From: a bacterium
Lineage (GTDB): Bacteria > Patescibacteriota > Saccharimonadia > UBA4664
Direction of reading: 5' to 3'
DNA length: 17,225 nt
NCBI GenBank assembly: GCA_027449805.1
Contig: DAIDKY010000009.1
Coordinates: forward strand, 1-17,225
A program made the translations under genes and the position numbers. Positions 11,382 through 17,225 of this stretch are shown here, piece after piece; position 1 is the first letter of the stretch; each line of letters starts with the position of its first letter. Under the pieces are notes generated by a model. The model was given only the letters and a program-made list of their open reading frames with translations. It was not told the DNA's origin and did no database searches.

Positions 11382-13397
11382 GTGACTCACGATCAGGCCG
11401 CAGCTCGCATCGCGCGTTTGCGGGACGAGATTAATGAGTATCGCTATAAGTATCATGTCTTAAACGAGTCGATTATGAGCGAGGCAGCCGCCGATTCGCT
11501 TAAACATGAGTTGTCTAAGCTCGAGGAAGCCTATCCTGACCTGATAACGGCTGACTCGCCGACCCAGCGTGTTGCCGGTGCCGTACTTGAACGCCTGACG
11601 GCCGTTGCGCATCAGGTTCGAATGACTTCTCTAAATGATGTCTTTGATCGTGACGAGGTTGAAGCCTGGATAGGGCGTATCAGCAAGCTTCTGGGCCATA
11701 CGCCCAAGGAGTTCTATGCCGAGATGAAGTTCGACGGTTTGGCCGCAACGCTTATCTACGAGAATGGTGTCTTTAGCCGCGGCCTGACGCGCGGTGATGG
11801 TCTTGTCGGCGAAGACGTAACTGCCGGTCTACGTACGATGGATACTATCCCTTTGCGACTTCGGCATCATAGCGGTGTAGCGCCATCGGTTTATCGTGAT
11901 CGCTTTGAAGTGCGTGGCGAGGTCATAATCTATAAAGCTGATTTCGAGAAGCTCAATCAGCGCCAGGAAGAACTTGGCAAACCGCTCTTTGCCAATCCTC
12001 GCAACACGGCCGCAGGTTCGATTCGTCAACTCGATCCGCGACTGGTAGCCGATCGTCATTTGCGTTTCATCGCTTATGAATTGGCAACCGAGGTCGACGG
12101 TGTTACGAGACACCAGGACAAACATGAGCTGGCGAAGTCGGTCGGTTTCGTTATTGACCAGCATAGCCGGGTCGTGAGCGGCATCGACCAGATAATGGAC
12201 TTTATCGATGAATGGCAGGATAAGCGCCATGATTTGCCTTTTGCTACCGACGGCATAGTCATCAACGTTAACGACGACGCCGATTTTGAGCGCTTGGGCA
12301 TTGTGGGCAAGGCGCCACGGGGCGCAGTTGCTTTTAAATATCCGGCGGAGCAGACCACTACGATACTTAAAGATATTATGATTTCGATCGGTCGTACTGG
12401 TGCGGCGACACCTTTTGCAGTTTTGGAGCCGGTTAAGGTAGCAGGAACTACGGTCGGCCTGGCAACGCTTCATAATGAGAGCGAGATCGCGCGCAAAGAT
12501 ATTCGGATCGGGGATACCATAATTTTACAAAAAGCCGGAGACATTATCCCGGAGATCGTCGAGCCGATCGTAAAGCTGCGCGATGGGAGCGAGAAGGTCT
12601 TTGTAATGCCAAAAGATTGTCCGGTATGCGGCCATAAACTCGCCAAGCGCGACGACGAGGCGGTTTGGCGCTGCGTTAACTTTGACTGTCCTGCTCTCGA
12701 GCGGGGGCGCATCGTCCATTTTGCTAGTAAAGGTGCCTACGACATCGAGGGCATGGGGGAGCAGACGGTCGATGCGCTGCTCGATGCTGGGCTTATCACC
12801 GACGCGGCAGACGTTTTTTCGCTTACCGTCGATCAACTTCTTACGGTTGATCGGTTCGCTCAAAAATCTGCCGAGAATCTATACAATAGCATTCAGGCGC
12901 GCAAGTCGATTACTCTCGACCGTTATATCTACGCACTTGGTATTCGTCATGTCGGTCAGCAGACAGCGCGTGATCTGGCAGCCTTCTTTGGCTCGCTTGA
13001 TCACTTTCGCCAAGCCAAACCTCATGAACTTGATGCCGTGGACGGTATTGGACCGGTTGTTTCGGCTTCTTTAACAGACTGGCTCTCGAGCGATCGCCAC
13101 CGCAACTTTTTAGCAAAACTAGACAAGGCGGGAGTCGTGCCGCAGGCCCGCAAACGACCGACCGGGCCGCTTAAGGGCCAAAGTTTTGTTATTACCGGAG
13201 CATTAAGTATGGGTTCGCGCGATATGGTCGGAGAACGGCTCGAAGCGCTTGGGGCAACGATTCAAGAAAATGTAACTAAAGCCACAACATTTCTGGTAGT
13301 AGGAGATGATCCAGGTGGTTCTAAGCTTACCAAAGCCGAAAAACTCGGCACTAAACAACTCGACGAAGAGGCCCTAAGCCGGTTGCTTAAGGCTTAA
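11382..13397 (+). CDS. ligA: NAD-dependent DNA ligase
   Basis: Seals nicks using NAD+. 671 residues, normal for LigA. The Ia domain (1-65) carries YRYKYHVLN. The adenylation motif KFDG has the nucleophile Lys116. An OB-fold follows (about 315-400), then a zinc finger C413-x2-C416-x14-C431-x4-C436, helix-hairpin-helix repeats (about 450-580, including IRHVGQQTA and VDGIGPVVSASL) and a C-terminal BRCT domain (about 590-671). GTG start with GGAGG upstream. It is the last gene of the lemA operon. Its 3' end overlaps the convergent hxlR-type gene by 24 nt. Confidence 0.98.
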   Translation: MTHDQAAARIARLRDEINEYRYKYHVLNESIMSEAAADSLKHELSKLEEAYPDLITADSPTQRVAGAVLERLTAVAHQVRMTSLNDVFDRDEVEAWIGRISKLLGHTPKEFYAEMKFDGLAATLIYENGVFSRGLTRGDGLVGEDVTAGLRTMDTIPLRLRHHSGVAPSVYRDRFEVRGEVIIYKADFEKLNQRQEELGKPLFANPRNTAAGSIRQLDPRLVADRHLRFIAYELATEVDGVTRHQDKHELAKSVGFVIDQHSRVVSGIDQIMDFIDEWQDKRHDLPFATDGIVINVNDDADFERLGIVGKAPRGAVAFKYPAEQTTTILKDIMISIGRTGAATPFAVLEPVKVAGTTVGLATLHNESEIARKDIRIGDTIILQKAGDIIPEIVEPIVKLRDGSEKVFVMPKDCPVCGHKLAKRDDEAVWRCVNFDCPALERGRIVHFASKGAYDIEGMGEQTVDALLDAGLITDAADVFSLTVDQLLTVDRFAQKSAENLYNSIQARKSITLDRYIYALGIRHVGQQTARDLAAFFGSLDHFRQAKPHELDAVDGIGPVVSASLTDWLSSDRHRNFLAKLDKAGVVPQARKRPTGPLKGQSFVITGALSMGSRDMVGERLEALGATIQENVTKATTFLVVGDDPGGSKLTKAEKLGTKQLDEEALSRLLKA

Positions 13398-13697
13398 ACT
13401 ATCGCCCCATCGGCGCAGTTGGATAAGAATCTCCTGGAGTGATTCGCCTTTTTTCGTCAGGCAGTAGAGCGGGTGGGTCGGGCCGCCGCTGCAATCACGC
13501 ACCACGATATCGTCATTGGCTAACTCTTCGAGGCGTTGAGCCAAGGTGCGCGTCGATATCCCGGTCAGCGAACGTTCCAGCTCGCTAAAACGTTTTGGTC
13601 CCGACATAAGATCGCGCAGAATCAGAATCGTCCACTTGCCCCCGATCATCTCGAGGGCTTTGGTGATCCCGCAATCATTATTGTTGGTCAATTCCAT
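13374..13697 (-). CDS. HxlR-family winged-helix transcriptional regulator
   Basis: 107 residues: CGITKALEMIGGKWTILILRDLMSGPKRFSELERSL is the canonical HxlR N-terminal and DNA-binding region, followed by ISTRTLAQRLEELANDDIV and the wing. A longer frame starts at 13733, but ATG 13697 gives the standard N-terminus and a TGCTATAAT extended -10 (hexamer 13707-13712) lies 9 nt upstream, so the 5' UTR would be about 3 nt. Only one cysteine (C9, beside the helix) is in the position used for redox or aldehyde sensing in some members. It is divergent from the flavin reductase, which is the probable target. Confidence 0.92.
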   Translation of the reverse strand: MELTNNNDCGITKALEMIGGKWTILILRDLMSGPKRFSELERSLTGISTRTLAQRLEELANDDIVVRDCSGGPTHPLYCLTKKGESLQEILIQLRRWGDSLSLKQPA

Positions 13698-13706
13698 AAT
13701 ATCCCC

Positions 13707-13746
13707 ATTATAGCACTTTACTAAGTAAAGCATATTGCTTTACAAT
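13707..13746. promoter_or_regulatory. Divergent promoters with a 15-bp palindromic operator
   Basis: CTTTACT-A-AGTAAAG (13716-13730) is a perfect palindrome. On the minus strand it lies just upstream of the hxlR-type -10 (13707-13712). On the plus strand it covers a -35 TTTACT (13717-13722) that pairs with TACAAT (13741-13746) at 18 bp; an alternative -10 is TATAAC (13753-13758). This is the expected place for autoregulation and control of the reductase by the HxlR protein. Confidence 0.6.
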
Positions 13747-13778
13747 CTAAAGTATAACTACAGATAAAAGGAGGTTTC

Positions 13779-14354
13779 ATGAAGATTCAGATTATTCTCG
13801 GTACAACTCGGCCAGGACGGGTTGGCGAACGAGTCGCTAAGTGGGTCGAGGCCGGAGCAAAGGAGATCAATGACTTTGAAGTCGAGTTGGTCGATCTGGC
13901 TGATTTTAATTTGCCGCTACTCGATGAACCGATCAGTCCGCGGTATAACCCGGAGCGTAATCCGAACACTGCTGCCAAGAAATGGCTCGACAAGGTCGGC
14001 CAAGCAGACGGCTACGTCTTTGTGACGCCGGAATATAATCATTCAATCAGCGGAGCGTTAAAAAACGCCATCGATTATTTGGATTACCAATTAGCAAAGA
14101 AACCTGCCGCGATCGTCTCCTACGGTACCGTTGGCGGCGCGCGATCTGCGGAGCATCTCAAGGCGGTTCTTATTGAAACAAAGGCGGCCATCGTGCCAGA
14201 AGCCGTCGCATTAATGGATTTTTCAAACGTCCTTGATAAAGACGGCAATCTGGACGCCGAAGTTGCAGCTAAGCCTTACGGCCCGGCCGCAGCGCTCAAA
14301 ACGACTCTCAATGAGTTGTCTTGGTGGACTAGGACCCTTAAAGCCGGTAGGTAG
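13779..14354 (+). CDS. NAD(P)H-dependent FMN reductase (flavodoxin-like)
   Basis: 191 residues. ATG has a strong AAAGGAGG. GTTRPGRVGERVAKW (8-22) is the FMN phosphate-binding loop of the SsuE/ChrR/YieF-type flavin reductases; PEYNHSISGALKNAIDYL (about 86-103) is the second family motif, and SYGTVGGARSAEHLK follows. Likely a cytoplasmic quinone, chromate or azo reductase in oxidative stress defence; the substrate is unknown. Divergence from an HxlR regulator is a common arrangement for such enzymes. Confidence 0.93.
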   Translation: MKIQIILGTTRPGRVGERVAKWVEAGAKEINDFEVELVDLADFNLPLLDEPISPRYNPERNPNTAAKKWLDKVGQADGYVFVTPEYNHSISGALKNAIDYLDYQLAKKPAAIVSYGTVGGARSAEHLKAVLIETKAAIVPEAVALMDFSNVLDKDGNLDAEVAAKPYGPAAALKTTLNELSWWTRTLKAGR

Positions 14355-14368
14355 AACAAGCCTCCTTT

Positions 14369-14377
14369 TGCTATACT
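14369..14377 (+). promoter_or_regulatory. Extended -10 promoter of the gatCAB operon
   Basis: TGCTATACT with the hexamer at 14372-14377 lies 6 nt before the gatC ATG, so +1 is predicted at or next to the A of the start codon (14384). No Shine-Dalgarno and no good -35. This suggests leaderless translation of gatC. Confidence 0.5.
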
Positions 14378-14383
14378 TAAGCC

Positions 14384-14680
14384 ATGTCCAAGATAACTAC
14401 AGACGAAGTCGAGCGGATCGCAAAACTTGCTCGCATCGGTGTAACGCCGGCCGAGGCGAAGAACCTGGCTGGCGAGCTCGATGCCATCGTTGACTTCGTC
14501 GAGCAGCTTCAGGCGGTCGATATCGAAGGCGTTGAGCCGACCGATCAAGTCACCGGCCTGGAGAACGTACTGCGTGACGACGTAGTAAAACGTGCGTCGC
14601 AAAACCGAGATGAACTCCTAGCCAACGCGCCTCAGGTGCAAGACGGCTATATCGTCGTTAAGCGAGTGATGAATGGCTAA
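14384..14680 (+). CDS. gatC: Glutamyl-tRNA(Gln)/aspartyl-tRNA(Asn) amidotransferase subunit C
   Basis: 98 residues, normal for GatC, the small subunit that wraps around GatA and links it to GatB. ITTDEVERIAKLARIGVTPAEAKNL, LDAIVDFVEQLQAVDIEGVEPT and LRDD are classic. It overlaps gatA by 8 nt. First gene of gatC-gatA-HEPN-gatB. Confidence 0.95.
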   Translation: MSKITTDEVERIAKLARIGVTPAEAKNLAGELDAIVDFVEQLQAVDIEGVEPTDQVTGLENVLRDDVVKRASQNRDELLANAPQVQDGYIVVKRVMNG

Positions 14681-16109
14681 GGCGGTGGATCTAAAACGTC
14701 CTCTGGCTGACCTGGCCGCCGAGGTGCAAACCGGTAAGTTGACCTCAGCCGAGTTGGTTGAGGCCAGTTTAGCGCGCCTAAAAGAGACCGAAAACTACCA
14801 CACGGTGCTAGAGATCAGTTCTACGGCACTCCAGCAGGCCAAGGTTATAGATAATCGCATAGCCGCCGGTGAAACGATCGGACCGCTGGCCGGAATCCCG
14901 TACATCGCCAAAGATAACTTTCTCACGGCCGATACTCACACCACGGCCGCCAGTCATATCCTTGAACCATTTAAAGCGCCTTATCAGGCTGTTGCTATAG
15001 AGCGGCTCGAAGCGGCGGGCGCCGTTATGGTAGCCAAGGCTAATCTGGACGCCTTCGGCCATGGCGCCTCAACCGAAAACTCAGATTTCGGCGCTTCCAA
15101 GAACCCGGCCGATCCGGAGTATGTGCCCGGTGGAAGTTCCGGCGGATCAGCGGCTGCCGTTGCCTTGGGCCAGGCATGTTTTTCGATCGGAACCGATACC
15201 GGCGGGTCGCTGCGCCAGCCGTCCTCTTACTGCGGCGTCGTCGGGTTAAAGCCGACATACGGTCTCGTACCGCGTTACGGCGTCATTGCGATGGGCTCGT
15301 CATTTGATTCGATCGGTCCGATCACCAACCGCGTGGCGGATGCGGCTCTCGTGTTAGATGTGATAGCGGGCCGCGACGACCGAGATGCCACGTCGATTGA
15401 ACGGGTGCACGATGGGTATCGACTATCGGATATCGAGTATACTCTTTCGGGACAGAAGATCGGAGTGATCAAGGAATACCTTGGCGATGGGTTGGATTCA
15501 TCAATTAAGAAAAGTATCGATCAAACCGTCGCTCTATTGAAAAGCAAGGGCGCGGTTGTCGAAGTGGTCAGTCTGCCGGCGGTAAAGTTGGCCCTTGCCG
15601 CATATTACATTCTGGTTCCCGCTGAGGTATCGAGCAATTTGGCGCGTTACGACGGTGTTAAGTACGGATACTCTGCGCCCGAAGCCGAGAATCTTGAGGA
15701 GACCTATCGCCTTAGCCGCGAGGAGGGTTTCGGGGCCGAGGCTAAACGTCGTATTTTGATCGGTACGTATGTCTTATCAAGCGGCTACTATGATGCTTAT
15801 TACAAGCGAGCGCAGTCGGTGCGAACCAAGCTTATCGCCGAGTTTGACGCGGTCTTTGGCAAGTTTGATTTTCTCCTTGGTCCGACAGCGCCGACGCCGG
15901 CCTTTAAACTCGGCGCCAAGGTTAACGACCCGATTGCTATGTATCTAAACGATATTATGACGGTATCGGCCAACCTCGTTGGTATCCCGTCGATTTCGAT
16001 ACCGCTAGGAGAGATAAACAAACTACCTTATGGTCTTCAGCTGATGGCTCCCCAGAGGCGAGAAACTGATTTACTGCCATTTGCCAACGCCGTCGAGGAG
16101 CTGCTATGA
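14673..16109 (+). CDS. gatA: Glutamyl-tRNA(Gln)/aspartyl-tRNA(Asn) amidotransferase subunit A
   Basis: The glutaminase subunit that releases ammonia for transamidation of mischarged tRNA. 478 residues, normal length. The amidase-signature triad is complete: Lys80 in IAKDNF, cis-Ser155 in VPGGSSGGSA and nucleophile Ser179 in GTDTGGSLRQP, each one residue later than in the S. aureus enzyme numbering I recall. Start overlaps gatC, and the end overlaps the HEPN-like gene by 4 nt (ATGA). Confidence 0.97.
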   Translation: MAKAVDLKRPLADLAAEVQTGKLTSAELVEASLARLKETENYHTVLEISSTALQQAKVIDNRIAAGETIGPLAGIPYIAKDNFLTADTHTTAASHILEPFKAPYQAVAIERLEAAGAVMVAKANLDAFGHGASTENSDFGASKNPADPEYVPGGSSGGSAAAVALGQACFSIGTDTGGSLRQPSSYCGVVGLKPTYGLVPRYGVIAMGSSFDSIGPITNRVADAALVLDVIAGRDDRDATSIERVHDGYRLSDIEYTLSGQKIGVIKEYLGDGLDSSIKKSIDQTVALLKSKGAVVEVVSLPAVKLALAAYYILVPAEVSSNLARYDGVKYGYSAPEAENLEETYRLSREEGFGAEAKRRILIGTYVLSSGYYDAYYKRAQSVRTKLIAEFDAVFGKFDFLLGPTAPTPAFKLGAKVNDPIAMYLNDIMTVSANLVGIPSISIPLGEINKLPYGLQLMAPQRRETDLLPFANAVEELL

Positions 16110-16555
16110 CTTTGGCTATCCTGATCATTGCCTTTGTCGGCGGGCTTCTCCTCTACGGCGTCATTATTACCGGAGCCGTAACCGGAGCTGGTAGTCATGA
16201 CACTCGTAAGAGCAAGAAGACTTATCGCAGCCATCTCGATCGGGCGCTTGTGGCCGAGCGATGGGCAACGATTCAGACAATGAGCCAGACAGGCGGCAAC
16301 GGACTGCGCCAGGCTGTCTCCGAGGCCGACAAGCTGTTCGACTATGTGATGAAGGCGCAGGGTTATCCCGGCGAAACAATGGCCGATCGGCTGCGTGCGG
16401 CCCAGTCTAAGCTGAGCGACCGCAACGCCGTATGGAGCGCTCACAAGCTGCGCAACGCCTTGGCCCACGAGGTTGGATTCGATCTCGTTGCAAGCCAGGT
16501 TCACGAGGCTTTGCGAGGTTTTGAACGCGGTCTAAAAGATCTGGGGGCACTTTAA
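16106..16555 (+). CDS. Membrane-anchored HEPN-like protein inside the gatCAB operon
   Basis: 149 residues. An N-terminal TM (about 3-27, LAILIIAFVGGLLLYGVIITGAVTG) is followed by a cytoplasmic all-helical domain. It contains SAHKLRNALAHE (111-122), where R116-N117-x3-H121 matches the RNxxxH motif of HEPN domains, which in active members is the ribonuclease site. The helix pairs LRQAVSEADKLFDYVMKAQGY (68-88) and VASQVHEALRGFERGL also fit HEPN. From memory, AHKxRNxxAHE proteins are frequent in CPR genomes. It overlaps gatA by 4 nt and gatB by 1 nt (TAATG), so production is coupled to the amidotransferase. Function is unproven. Confidence 0.88.
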   Translation: MTLAILIIAFVGGLLLYGVIITGAVTGAGSHDTRKSKKTYRSHLDRALVAERWATIQTMSQTGGNGLRQAVSEADKLFDYVMKAQGYPGETMADRLRAAQSKLSDRNAVWSAHKLRNALAHEVGFDLVASQVHEALRGFERGLKDLGAL

Positions 16556-17225
16556 TGGATAAATCTTTGCGCGATGAATACGAAGTTGTCATCGGCATCG
16601 AGTGCCATGTTCAACTTGCGACTAAGACTAAGCTATTTTGCAGCTGTGATAACGACGCCCGTGAAGCAGCTCCAAATACTCATATATGTCCGGTCTGCAT
16701 GGGGATGCCGGGTACCTTGCCGGTATTGAATCGACGCGCCGTGGAGCTGGCAGTGCGCCTCGGTCTGGCTTTGAACGCTGAGATCGGGCGTCGTACCAAG
16801 TTTGATCGTAAGAATTACTTCTATCCGGACTTGCCGAAGGGTTACCAGATTACTCAGTTCGACCAACCGATTGTAGGCTTGGGCGGTATCGAGTTTCCCC
16901 TTAATGATCGCATCGTTAAGGTTGGGATAACTCGCGCGCATTTGGAAGGCGACGCCGGTAAACTGACTCATCCCGAAGGCTCCGATCATTCATTGGTCGA
17001 CTTGAATCGCGCGGAGACGCCGCTGGTCGAGATCGTCTCCGAACCAGATATGCGCAGTGCAGCCGAAGCCAAGGCCTACGCCCAGGAGCTCTATAATATC
17101 GTGCGTTATGCCGAAGTTAGCGATGCCAATCTCTATTACGGCAATATGCGTTTCGATGTAAACGTCAGCGTTCGTTTGGTCGGAGAGTCTGATTTTGGTA
17201 CCCGCACCGAGACCAAAAACTTAAA
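16555..17225 (+). CDS. gatB: Glutamyl-tRNA(Gln)/aspartyl-tRNA(Asn) amidotransferase subunit B (3' end beyond window)
   Basis: The tRNA-binding and transamidase subunit. I translated this frame directly from ATG 16555; it is open to the window edge with 223 full codons. It starts MDKSLRDEYEVVIGIECHVQL, then FCSCDN with THICPVCMGMPG (zinc cysteines), KFDRKNYFYPDLPKGYQITQFDQP, the LEGDAGK and LVDLNRAETPLVEIVSEPD blocks and the NVSVR motif, all typical of the GatB catalytic cradle. Start overlaps the HEPN gene stop by 1 nt. C-terminal helical and YqeY-like tail domains are not in view. Confidence 0.97.
   Translation, partial: MDKSLRDEYEVVIGIECHVQLATKTKLFCSCDNDAREAAPNTHICPVCMGMPGTLPVLNRRAVELAVRLGLALNAEIGRRTKFDRKNYFYPDLPKGYQITQFDQPIVGLGGIEFPLNDRIVKVGITRAHLEGDAGKLTHPEGSDHSLVDLNRAETPLVEIVSEPDMRSAAEAKAYAQELYNIVRYAEVSDANLYYGNMRFDVNVSVRLVGESDFGTRTETKNL

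Noticed and set aside
11829..12473. 214-codon minus-strand frame within ligA
   Set aside because: Lies wholly inside the conserved LigA coding sequence; low-complexity shadow translation.
1..17225. UGA recoding (Gracilibacteria/Absconditabacteria-type code)
   Set aside because: Several well-supported genes end at TGA with overlapping or coupled downstream genes, and no in-frame TGA is needed in conserved proteins.

Overview
The window looks like a Patescibacteria/CPR chromosome, most likely a Candidatus Saccharibacteria relative. This is inferred from gene content (compact lemA-htpX-ligA run, gatC-gatA-HEPN-gatB operon, archaeal-looking ThrRS) and from many overlapping or near-leaderless genes. 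TGA is used as a stop (for example at 1860-1862 and 5999-6001), so the recoded-UGA lineages are unlikely. No database search was possible.

Layout. 1-1010: on the minus strand, a 5'-partial view of threonyl-tRNA synthetase, preceded by what reads as a complete ribosome-mediated attenuator: a 17-residue leader peptide with four consecutive Thr codons, mutually exclusive hairpins and an intrinsic terminator. 900-3700: three unrelated accessory ORFs on the plus strand, two with zinc-type Cys/His clusters, separated and bracketed by four diverged copies of a short element that each end in a terminator-like hairpin. 3701-5160: a two-gene ABC exporter, convergent with a small DUF2061-like membrane protein. 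5500-6750: two more accessory ORFs, one with an N-terminal cold-shock-like fold. 6750-8340: a minus-strand block with a secreted, actinobacterial-looking protein and a small two-TM partner, probably imported from an actinobacterium. 8490-8664: tRNA-Cys and tRNA-Leu. 8703-13397: tightly packed run lemA, four-helix protein, htpX, membrane protein, ligA. 13374-14354: a HxlR-type regulator divergent from an NAD(P)H-FMN reductase, with a perfect palindrome between them. 14384-17225: gatC-gatA-HEPN protein-gatB (gatB cut by the window end).

Functionally the backbone is tRNA charging (thrS, gatCAB, two tRNAs), envelope proteostasis (lemA/htpX) and DNA ligation. The accessory parts are small unknown proteins and a candidate secreted effector. 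The strongest new signals are the thrS attenuator, the four-copy element array, the membrane-anchored HEPN protein inside gatCAB, and a recurrent extended -10 placed 6-9 nt before start codons, which suggests leaderless transcription.
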